DNA of 12,324 bases from Pseudomonadota bacterium (GTDB lineage: Bacteria; Pseudomonadota; Alphaproteobacteria; Sphingomonadales; Sphingomonadaceae), in NCBI GenBank assembly GCA_023432995.1, contig JAEZES010000315.1:1-12324 (forward strand), written 5' to 3'. This document shows positions 1-6,289 of the stretch, piece after piece. The translations under genes were made by a program, and so were the position numbers. Below the pieces are notes generated by a model. The model searched no databases, was not told the origin of the DNA, and saw only the letters and a list, made by a program, of their open reading frames with translations. Within the stretch, counting starts at the first letter, position 1; each line of letters begins with the position of its first letter.

Positions 1-1985
1 CGGCGCACGGGCGCACCTACGGCGAGCAGCGCTGGAGCCCGCTGTCGCAGATCGACCGCGCGAGCGTGAGCCGGCTCGGGCTCGCCTGGTACGCCGCCCT
101 CGACACCAACCTGACGCAGGAAGCGACGCCGCTGGCGATCGACGGGAAGATCTATGTCTCGACCGCGTGGTCGAAGGCCTTCGCCTTCGACGCGGCCACC
201 GGCGAGCGGCTGTGGCAGTACGATCCGCAAGTGCCGCGCGAGACGCTGGCCAAGACCTGGGACGCGTTCAACCGCGGCCTGGCGGCGTGGGGCGACAAGC
301 TCTACCTCGCGACGCTCGACGGGCGGCTGATCGCGCTCGACCGCGATACCGGCACGCCGGTGTGGAGCGTCACCACCGTCGACCAGGCGAAGAACTACAC
401 GATCAGCGGAGCGCCGCGGGTGGCGGGCGGGCTGGTGGTGATCGGCAACGCCGGAGCCGACATGGGCGTGCGCGGCTACGTGACCGCCTACGACGCCGAG
501 ACCGGCGAGCGGCGCTGGCGGTTCTACACCGTGCCGGACCGGCCGGGGAGCAACCGGGAGGACTACCTCAAGCGCGCCGAGGGGACGTGGAACGGCGAGA
601 CCTGGTGGCAGATCGGGGGCGGCGGGACGGTGTGGGACTCGATGGCCTACGACCCCGAGCTCGACCTGCTCTACATCGGCGTCGGCAACGGCTCGCTGTG
701 GAACCAGGCGCTGCGCTCGCCGGGCGGCGGCGACAACCTCTACACCTCGTCGATCGTCGCGATCCGCGCGAGCACCGGCGAATACGCGTGGCACTTCCAG
801 CAGGTGCCCGGCGAGACCTGGGACTATACCGCGACGCAGCACATCGTGCTCGCCGACCTCACGATCGACGGGAAAGCGCGCAAGGTGCTGATGCAGGCGC
901 CGAAGAACGGGTTCTTCTACGTGATCGACCGCGAGACCGGGCAGTTCATCTCGGGGCGAAACTACGTGCCGGTCAACTGGGCGACCGGCCTCGACCCGGT
1001 GACCGGGCGACCGATCGAGAACCCCGAGGCGCGGTTCGACAGGACCGGCAAGCCGGTGTTCGTGATGCCGAGCGCCCAGGGCGCGCACAACTGGCAGCCG
1101 ATGGCGTGGGATGCGCGCCAGCAGGTGATGTTCATCCCGGCGCAGATCTCGGCCTTCCCTTACGTGCCCGACCCGAGCTGGAAGCCGGCCGCGCTCGGCT
1201 TCAACACCGGGCTCGACCTCGCCGCGCTCGGCGGTCCCGGCGGGCCGGTGCCGGGGCCCGAGGTGATCGCGGCGCTTTCGAGCGGCCCGCCGGGCGCGCT
1301 GGTGGCGTGGGACCCGGTGACCCAGAGCGAGCGCTGGCGCGTGCGCCATGCCGGCGGGACCAACGGCGGCCTGCTGGCAACCGCGGGCGGGCTGCTGTTC
1401 CAAGGCAGCCGCGCGGGGACGTTCTCGGCCTACTCGACCGACGACGGCAGCGAGCTGTGGTCGTTCGCGGCACAGACCGGGATACTCGCCGCGCCGATCA
1501 CCTTCAGCGCTGGCGGCGAGCAGTACGTCGCGGTGCTCGCCGGGGTCGGCGCGAGCAAGCCGGTCGCGCCGGGCATGCCGGCGCTGCCCAACGTCAGCCG
1601 GCTGCTGGTGTTCAAGCTCGGCGGCGGCGCCCGGCTGCCCGAGGCGCCACCGGTCCCGCGATTCGCGGTCGACCCGCCGGCCGAAGTGCCGGCTGCAGCT
1701 CTCGTCGCGCAGGGGCGGCGGCATTTCTCGAACCACTGCCTGTTCTGCCACCTGCCCGCCGGCGGACCGGGACCCGACCTGCGCTTCTCCTCGTCACTGC
1801 GCGATGCGCAGGCCTGGAAGGCGATCGTCCACGACGGGGCGCTGGCGAAGAGCGGCATGGTCGGCTGGTCGGCGGTGCTCGAACCCGACGAGGTCGAGGC
1901 GATCCGCGCCTACTTCATCGGCGAGGCGCAGGCCTTCGCCGCGCAGCCCGCCGCGCCGCAGGCGCCGCCCGCGCAGGTCCACTAG
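1..1985 (+). CDS. PQQ-dependent quinohemoprotein alcohol dehydrogenase with C-terminal cytochrome c (5' partial)
   Basis: Periplasmic oxidation of an alcohol to an aldehyde using PQQ, with electrons passed to a fused c-type heme. The frame is open from base 3 and already reads family sequence (GRTYGEQRWSPLSQI), so the GTG at 66 is internal and the true start plus signal peptide lie left of the window. An eight-bladed propeller follows, with Trp-docking repeats such as AYDAETGERRW and the PQQ-site run WDSMAYDPELDLLYIGVGNG. The catalytic Asp is in WDYTATQ (codon 822-824). Thr two residues later fits Ca-dependent enzymes; lanthanide types carry Asp there. The heme motif CLFCH is at 1737-1751 and a likely axial Met at 1857. 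Relatives carry a Cys-Cys pair just before DxxNRG, but here it is Thr-Trp (255-260). The next gene is an aldehyde dehydrogenase, a natural partner. The family is certain; the substrate is unknown. Confidence 0.93.
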   Translation, partial: AHGRTYGEQRWSPLSQIDRASVSRLGLAWYAALDTNLTQEATPLAIDGKIYVSTAWSKAFAFDAATGERLWQYDPQVPRETLAKTWDAFNRGLAAWGDKLYLATLDGRLIALDRDTGTPVWSVTTVDQAKNYTISGAPRVAGGLVVIGNAGADMGVRGYVTAYDAETGERRWRFYTVPDRPGSNREDYLKRAEGTWNGETWWQIGGGGTVWDSMAYDPELDLLYIGVGNGSLWNQALRSPGGGDNLYTSSIVAIRASTGEYAWHFQQVPGETWDYTATQHIVLADLTIDGKARKVLMQAPKNGFFYVIDRETGQFISGRNYVPVNWATGLDPVTGRPIENPEARFDRTGKPVFVMPSAQGAHNWQPMAWDARQQVMFIPAQISAFPYVPDPSWKPAALGFNTGLDLAALGGPGGPVPGPEVIAALSSGPPGALVAWDPVTQSERWRVRHAGGTNGGLLATAGGLLFQGSRAGTFSAYSTDDGSELWSFAAQTGILAAPITFSAGGEQYVAVLAGVGASKPVAPGMPALPNVSRLLVFKLGGGARLPEAPPVPRFAVDPPAEVPAAALVAQGRRHFSNHCLFCHLPAGGPGPDLRFSSSLRDAQAWKAIVHDGALAKSGMVGWSAVLEPDEVEAIRAYFIGEAQAFAAQPAAPQAPPAQVH

Positions 1986-2016
1986 GGCTGGAACATGTCC
2001 GACACGCGCGCTATCG

Positions 2017-2032
2017 TAACGGCCGTTAGAAT
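2017..2032 (+). promoter_or_regulatory. 12-bp perfect palindrome overlapping a possible -10 box upstream of the aldehyde dehydrogenase
   Basis: TAACGGCCGTTA at 2017-2028 is a perfect dyad. The hexamer TAGAAT (2027-2032, 5 of 6 matches to TATAAT) overlaps its right end. Dyads of this size are typical TetR-type operators, and overlap with a -10 would suit repression. I see no good -35 at normal spacing, and CGGCC/GGCCG (2020-2024 / 2033-2037) could instead form a small RNA hairpin. No regulator gene is in the window. Functional role is inferred only. Confidence 0.35.
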
Positions 2033-2109
2033 GGCCGCCGCATAGGCAGCCGCCCCCTGCTTTGCTAGACGGCGAGAAACAGATTCGCTTCGGGAAAGGA
2101 GCCCCCAGA

Positions 2110-3624
2110 ATGAACGAGATGACCACCATCGACCGCACGCAGCCCGAGTACGCGGATGCGGTGAAGAAGGCGCTGGCTCGCAAGCCGCAGCTCTACATCA
2201 ACGGCGAGTGGGTCGACAGCTCGGGCGGCGAGACGATCGACGTCGAGGACCCGTCGTCGGGCAAGGTCATCTCGAAGTTCGTCGAGGCGACCGACAAGGA
2301 CGTCGACCGCGCGATCGCCGCGGCCCGGACCGCGTTCGACGACGGCCGCTGGCGCAACCTGCCGCCGCTCGTGCGCGAGCAGACGATGCACCGTATCGCC
2401 GACCTGATCGACGCGCACGCCGACGAGCTGGCCGAGCTCGAGGCGATCGACGTGGGCAAGCCGAAGGGCATGGCGCACGCGGTCGACGTGCCCGGCGCCG
2501 CCGCGCACTTCCGCTACATGGCCGGTTGGGCCGGCAAGATCGGCGGCGAGACGCAGGCGCCCTATTCGATGCCCGGCGGCATGCTGTTCGCCTACACGCT
2601 GAAGGAGCCGGTCGGCGTCTGCGCCCAGATCGTGCCGTGGAACTTCCCGCTGCTGATGGCCTGCCTCAAGCTCGCCCCGGTGCTCGCCTCGGGCTGCACG
2701 AGCGTGCTCAAGCCGGCCGAGCAGACCAGCCTGACCGCGCTGCGCCTCGCCGACCTGATCCAGGAGGCCGGCGTGCCCGCGGGCGTGGTCAACATCATCA
2801 CCGGCTACGGCCACACCGTCGGCGACCGGATGGTCAAGCACCCCGACGTCGACAAGGTCGCGTTCACCGGCTCGACCGAGATCGGCAAGCTGATCAACCG
2901 CAACGCCACCGACACGCTCAAGCACGTCACGCTCGAGCTCGGCGGCAAGAGCCCGGTCGTGGTCATGCCCGACGTCGACGTCGCCGAAACCGCGCCCGGC
3001 GTGGCGGGCGCGATCTTCTTCAATTCGGGCCAGGTCTGCGTCGCCGGCAGCCGGCTCTACGCGCACAAGAGCGTGTTCGACAAAGTCGTCGAAGGCATGG
3101 CGCAGACGGCCGACTTCTGGGCCCCGCGCCCGTCGCTCGATCCGAACGCCCACATGGGCCCGCTGGTCAGCAAGGAGCAGCACGAGCGCGTGCTCGGCTA
3201 CATCGAGGCCGGCAAGCGCGACGGCGCCAGCGTGCTGATGGGCGGCGACGTGCCGTCGAACGACGGCGGCTACTACGTCAACCCGACGATCCTGACCGAC
3301 GTGAACCCGCAGATGAGCGTGGTGCGCGAGGAAATCTTCGGACCCGTCGTGGTGGCGCAGCGGTTCGAGGACCTCGACGAGGTGGTCAAGGAAGCCAACG
3401 AGACCCGCTACGGCCTCGCCGCCGGCGTGTGGACCAAGGACGTTTCCGCCGCGCACAGGATCGCCAGCAAGCTCCAGGCCGGCACCGTGTGGGTCAACTG
3501 CCACGCGATGATCGACCCGGCGCTGCCGTTCGGCGGCTACAAGGAGAGCGGCATCGGCCACGAGCAAGGCCGGCTGGGGCTCGAGGCCTACCTCGAGACC
3601 AAGTCGGTGCTGATGAAGCTCTGA
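2110..3624 (+). CDS. NAD-type aldehyde dehydrogenase (phenylacetaldehyde/betaine aldehyde dehydrogenase-like)
   Basis: Cytoplasmic oxidation of an aldehyde to the carboxylic acid, 504 aa, the usual length for the superfamily. The ATG at 2110 is chosen because AAGGAG (2096-2101) lies 8 bases upstream; the TTG at 2062 has no such site. The fold's landmarks are in order: PWNFP with the oxyanion Asn at 178, KPAE in the cofactor site (Glu favours NAD over NADP), FTGSTEIG at 252-259, the general base Glu276 in LELGGKSP, and the nucleophile Cys310 in GQVCVAGSR. The 34-residue Glu-to-Cys spacing matches the family. The C-terminal WVNCHAMIDPALPFGG run resembles enzymes acting on aromatic or arylalkyl aldehydes. 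It sits 124 bp after the PQQ alcohol dehydrogenase and 3 bp before the DUF1801 gene, suggesting alcohol-to-aldehyde-to-acid flow. Substrate is not determinable. Confidence 0.95.
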   Translation: MNEMTTIDRTQPEYADAVKKALARKPQLYINGEWVDSSGGETIDVEDPSSGKVISKFVEATDKDVDRAIAAARTAFDDGRWRNLPPLVREQTMHRIADLIDAHADELAELEAIDVGKPKGMAHAVDVPGAAAHFRYMAGWAGKIGGETQAPYSMPGGMLFAYTLKEPVGVCAQIVPWNFPLLMACLKLAPVLASGCTSVLKPAEQTSLTALRLADLIQEAGVPAGVVNIITGYGHTVGDRMVKHPDVDKVAFTGSTEIGKLINRNATDTLKHVTLELGGKSPVVVMPDVDVAETAPGVAGAIFFNSGQVCVAGSRLYAHKSVFDKVVEGMAQTADFWAPRPSLDPNAHMGPLVSKEQHERVLGYIEAGKRDGASVLMGGDVPSNDGGYYVNPTILTDVNPQMSVVREEIFGPVVVAQRFEDLDEVVKEANETRYGLAAGVWTKDVSAAHRIASKLQAGTVWVNCHAMIDPALPFGGYKESGIGHEQGRLGLEAYLETKSVLMKL

Positions 3625-3627
3625 CGC

Positions 3628-4008
3628 ATGGTCGGGGCGAGGACGATAGACGAGTTCCGTCGCAACCTCGCCCCCACCCAGCTTGAAACGGTCGACCGCG
3701 TGCGGGCACTTGCCGCCGCTGCCGCGCCGGAACTCACGGAACGTATTAAGTGGAACGCCCCGAGCTTCGCAAAAGGTGACACCGACCGGATCACGCTCGG
3801 AATAGATAAGAATGGCGGAGTGTGAGTGGTGCTGCATCGTGGTGCTACGGCAAAAACGCCGCCGGGTTTCACCTTCACCGCCCCCGTAGACCTTGTGCAG
3901 TGGGCCGCGCCCGACCGAGGCATCCTGCGCTTTGCAAATGTCGCCGCGGTCGATAACCGCGCCGGAGAAATCGGCGACCTGTTTCGTCGCTGGCTGGAGA
4001 TAGACTGA
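3628..4008 (+). pseudogene. DUF1801-family protein interrupted by an in-frame TGA
   Basis: Two same-frame pieces, 3628-3825 (65 aa) and 3826-4008 (60 aa), are separated only by TGA at 3823-3825. Read through, they give about 126 residues, a normal length for DUF1801 (YdhG-like, function not established). The family signature is visible: an N-terminal IDEFRRNL helix, then ELTERIKWNAPSFAKG, then VVLHRGA, and a C-terminal WLEID. Relatives usually have a basic residue at the stop (GVRVVLHRG), so a single CGA-to-TGA transition explains the break. The ATG follows the aldehyde dehydrogenase stop by 3 bp, and the amidohydrolase GTG directly follows its TGA, so it sits in a coupled operon. Its codon use looks less GC-biased than its neighbours. 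Either a recent nonsense mutation or a sequencing error; translation of the second half alone seems unlikely. Confidence 0.75.
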
Positions 4009-4881
4009 GTGCCCATCGACCTTTCCAAAATCCGCGCCATCGATGTCCACGTCCACGCGGAAGTGAGCTGCCACGACCCCGAGGACCCGGTGATGGGCCA
4101 GTTCTTCGACGCCGCCAGCGCCTACTTCAAGGCGCCGCGCGAACGGCCGAAGATGCCCGAGGTGATCCAGATCTATCGCGACGCGCAAATCGCCCTGGTG
4201 CTGTTCACGGTCGATGCCGAGACCGGCATGGGCGCCAAGCGGGTCTCCAACTACGAAGTCGCCGAGCAGGCGGCTAAGAACGACGACATCTGCATCGCCT
4301 TCGCCTCGATCGACCCGCACAAGGGCAAGTACGGCGCGCGCGAGGCGCGCGACCTGATCGAGAACCACGGGGTCAAGGGCTTCAAGTTCCACGGCATCGC
4401 GCAGAACGCGCACCCGGCCGACCGGATGGCTTATCCGATCTACGAGGTGATCAACGAGTACAAGCTGCCGGCGATCTTCCACACCGGGCACTCGGGCATG
4501 GGCACCGGCATGCGCGGCGGCGGGGGCATGCGCCTGAAGTACGGCGAGCCGATGCTGATCGACGACGTCGCGGTCGACTTCCCCGACATGAAGATCATCC
4601 TCGCGCACCCGAGCTGGCCGTGGGTCGACCAGAGCCTCTCCATGGCGCTGCACAAGGACAACGTGTTCATCGACCTCAGCGGCTGGAGCCCGAAGTACTT
4701 CCCCAAGCAGGTGATCCAGTACGCGAACACCCAGCTCAAGCATAAGATGCTGTTCGGCAGCGACTTTCCGCTGATCCACCCCGACAAGTGGATCTCGACC
4801 GCGCAGGAAGTCGGCTTCCGCGAGGAGGTCATGCCGCTGATTCTCAAGGACAACGCGGCCAAGGTGCTGGGGCTTGCTTAA
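4009..4881 (+). CDS. Amidohydrolase-fold metal-dependent enzyme (amidohydrolase 2 / ACMSD superfamily)
   Basis: TIM-barrel metalloenzyme, 290 aa, from the superfamily that includes ACMSD, gamma-resorcylate decarboxylase, LigW (5-carboxyvanillate decarboxylase) and LigJ (4-oxalomesaconate hydratase). The GTG start at 4009 has GGAGA at 3996-4000, 8 bases upstream, and follows the preceding stop directly. Metal-ligand candidates are in order: His14 and His16 (DVHVH), His158 (FHTGH), His200 (LAHPSWPW) and Asp252 (FGSDFP). A GFKFHG strand at about 124-129 and a Gly-rich loop at about 162-172 are also notable. There is no signal peptide or membrane segment, so it should be cytoplasmic. Shorter than LigJ and LigW, it is probably a different subgroup. 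Decarboxylation, hydration or hydrolysis of a carboxylated intermediate are all possible; sequence alone does not choose. Confidence 0.88.
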   Translation: MPIDLSKIRAIDVHVHAEVSCHDPEDPVMGQFFDAASAYFKAPRERPKMPEVIQIYRDAQIALVLFTVDAETGMGAKRVSNYEVAEQAAKNDDICIAFASIDPHKGKYGAREARDLIENHGVKGFKFHGIAQNAHPADRMAYPIYEVINEYKLPAIFHTGHSGMGTGMRGGGGMRLKYGEPMLIDDVAVDFPDMKIILAHPSWPWVDQSLSMALHKDNVFIDLSGWSPKYFPKQVIQYANTQLKHKMLFGSDFPLIHPDKWISTAQEVGFREEVMPLILKDNAAKVLGLA

Positions 4882-4883
4882 GT

Positions 4884-5031
4884 CCGGTTCCCGCGGAGCG
4901 GGAACGAGAAGAAGCAGCATGATCGCGCAGAAGCCGCAGAGGACGCAAAGAGGGTGTGCGAAATCCCTGCGGCCTCTGCGGTCTCTGCGCGAAACCTGAT
5001 ATGGGTCGGGATTTCCGCTTCGCGGAAGGTG
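4884..5031. repeat. Nested palindromic intergenic repeat (BIME/MITE-like), about 150 bp
   Basis: Three inverted repeats share one centre near 4957. The outer left hairpin is GTTCCCG / CGGGAAC (4887-4893 / 4899-4905, 5-base loop). The outer right hairpin is TTCCGC / GCGGAA (5013-5018 / 5022-5027, 3-base loop). The middle pair has 20-base arms (4923-4942 and 4973-4992) with 18 Watson-Crick pairs. The left and right hairpins are near-copies in inverted orientation and lie symmetrically about the centre. The element fills nearly all of the 162-bp gap between the amidohydrolase and PTP-like genes. The layout resembles REP-derived BIMEs or small non-autonomous mobile elements. No target-site duplication was confirmed and no second copy is in the window. 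Confidence 0.6.
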
Positions 5032-5043
5032 CGGAGTAAGGGG

Positions 5044-5502
5044 ATGCGTGATCCCGAGGACATCCGAGCGTGGCAGCGGCTGTCGCCGCGCGTGACCACG
5101 TCGGGGCGGCTGCAGCCGAACGACCCCGCCCGGCTCGCCGCGATCGGCGTACGCCACGTGATCAACCTGGCGATGCCCGACCACCCCGAGGCGCTGCCCG
5201 ATGCCGAGGCTCGCTTCGCGGCACAGGGCCTCGGCTATACGCATATCCCGGTGCAGTTCGAGGCGCCGCAGGAGAGGCACTTCCGCGCCTTCGTCGAAGC
5301 GCTCGAGGCCGCAGACGGGCCGGTTCACGTCCACTGCATCATGAACTGGCGCGTCTCGGCGTTCTTCTATCGCTACAACCGCGCTTGCGGCATGCCCGAG
5401 GCTGAGGCACGGGCGCTGATGGAGCGGCAATGGTCGCCCGAAGAGAACGACCATCCGGATGCGCCCACATGGGCGGCGTTCATTGGGAGGCAGGAGCGCT
5501 GA
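5044..5502 (+). CDS. Protein tyrosine phosphatase-like / dual-specificity phosphatase-like protein with a shortened P-loop
   Basis: 152-aa cytoplasmic protein. The ATG at 5044 is chosen because GGAG (5033-5036) lies 7 bases upstream and because the in-frame GTG at 4954 would put the N-terminus inside the intergenic repeat. The fold of bacterial PTP-like proteins is suggested by SGRLQPNDPARLAAIGVRHV near the N-terminus, then an HIPVQFEAP loop (about 67-75), then VHVHCIMNWRVSAFF (94-108). The Cys98-Arg103 spacing is CX4R rather than the catalytic CX5R of classical PTPs. A related bacterial subgroup with an HCxxNxRVSAF motif seems to exist, so this may be a family trait. Phosphatase activity is uncertain. 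Its stop overlaps the SDR start by one base (TGATG), indicating translational coupling. Confidence 0.78.
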   Translation: MRDPEDIRAWQRLSPRVTTSGRLQPNDPARLAAIGVRHVINLAMPDHPEALPDAEARFAAQGLGYTHIPVQFEAPQERHFRAFVEALEAADGPVHVHCIMNWRVSAFFYRYNRACGMPEAEARALMERQWSPEENDHPDAPTWAAFIGRQER

Positions 5503-6248
5503 TGGATTTTCACGGCCAGCACATCGTCGTCACCGGCGGCTCGAGCGGGCTCGGGCTGGTCACCGCGCAGCTGCTGGCGAGCCGCGGCGCGCGGGTTTCG
5601 CTGGTCGCGCGGCGCAAGGCGCTGCTCGACGAGGCGGTCGCCGGGATCGGCGAGCACGCCGCGGGGTTCGCGGCCGACGTCGGCGTCAGGGCCGAGCTCG
5701 ACGCCGCGCTCGACGCGGCCGCGGCGCATTTCGGGCCGATCCACGGACTGTTCGCCAACGCCGGGCTGACCGGGGGGTTCACTCCAGCCGTGTCGTTCGA
5801 CTCCGACGTGTTCGAGCAGACCATCAAGGTCAACCTGACGAGCGTGTTCTGGGCGATCCAGAAGGTGCTGCCGGCGATGATCGAGGCGAGGAACGGGGTG
5901 ATCCTCGTCACCGGCTCGATGGGCTCGAAGCGCGGCATGGCGATGAACCCGGCCTATGTCGCCAGCAAGCACGGCGTGCTCGGGCTGACCCGGGCGATCG
6001 CGGTCGAGATGGCGCCGATGGGCGTGCGCGCGAACTGCATCATCCCCGGCTTCATCGTCACCGAGGCGCTCGAGCGGATTCCCGAGGAGCAGAAGGGCAA
6101 GATCGCCGCGCGCGTGCCGCAGCGGCGGATGGGCACGCCGATGGAGCTTGCCGAGGTCGCCGCGTTCCTGCTGAGCGACGCGGCGAGCCACGTGACCGGG
6201 CAGGACTGGGCGGTCGACGGCGGGGTGCTCGAGAGCATCGAAGTCTGA
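5502..6248 (+). CDS. Short-chain dehydrogenase/reductase (SDR)
   Basis: Classical SDR, 248 aa, a cytoplasmic NAD(P)(H)-dependent oxidoreductase acting on an alcohol or ketone. The ATG at 5502 overlaps the upstream stop and has AGGAG (5492-5496) five bases before it; the upstream in-frame start at 5430 lies inside the PTP-like gene. Motifs are in order: cofactor loop TGGSSGLG (11-18), two Arg after beta-2 (VARR, 35-38) that hint at NADP, ANAG, KVNLTSV with the structural Asn, then catalytic Ser139, Tyr152 and Lys156 (YVASK), and a PGFIVT loop. The C-terminus DGGVLESIEV ends normally. It lies 41 bp upstream of the LigF-like gene. The known Calpha-dehydrogenases of the beta-ether pathway (LigD, LigL, LigN, LigO) are also SDRs but longer, so that role is possible, not shown. 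Confidence 0.93.
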   Translation: MDFHGQHIVVTGGSSGLGLVTAQLLASRGARVSLVARRKALLDEAVAGIGEHAAGFAADVGVRAELDAALDAAAAHFGPIHGLFANAGLTGGFTPAVSFDSDVFEQTIKVNLTSVFWAIQKVLPAMIEARNGVILVTGSMGSKRGMAMNPAYVASKHGVLGLTRAIAVEMAPMGVRANCIIPGFIVTEALERIPEEQKGKIAARVPQRRMGTPMELAEVAAFLLSDAASHVTGQDWAVDGGVLESIEV

Positions 6249-6289
6249 CCTTCCGCCATGGCACCAGTGCGCCTAGGGACGATTCACTT

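Noticed and set aside
66..68. GTG as the start of the PQQ dehydrogenase
   Set aside because: The same frame is open upstream to the window edge and encodes conserved family residues, so this Val is internal.
167..2029. Plus-strand frame of 620 codons overlapping the PQQ dehydrogenase
   Set aside because: Arg/Ala-rich out-of-frame shadow; the PQQ dehydrogenase motifs are in the other frame.
3823..3825. TGA in the DUF1801 gene as a selenocysteine codon
   Set aside because: Relatives seem to have a basic residue there, not Cys, and DUF1801 is not a known selenoprotein family; a nonsense change is simpler.
4887..4905. Hairpin after the amidohydrolase as a rho-independent terminator
   Set aside because: The stem is good but no T-tract follows on either side; it is better explained as one arm of the symmetric repeat.
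4954..4956. GTG as the start of the PTP-like gene
   Set aside because: It would encode 30 extra residues from the palindromic repeat; the ATG at 5044 has a proper ribosome site.
2065..5454. Minus-strand open frame of 1129 codons across four plus-strand genes
   Set aside because: It lies antisense to well-supported genes, its translation is a low-complexity Arg/Val/His/Asp-rich string with no domain, and such long antisense frames are expected from GC-rich third codon positions.
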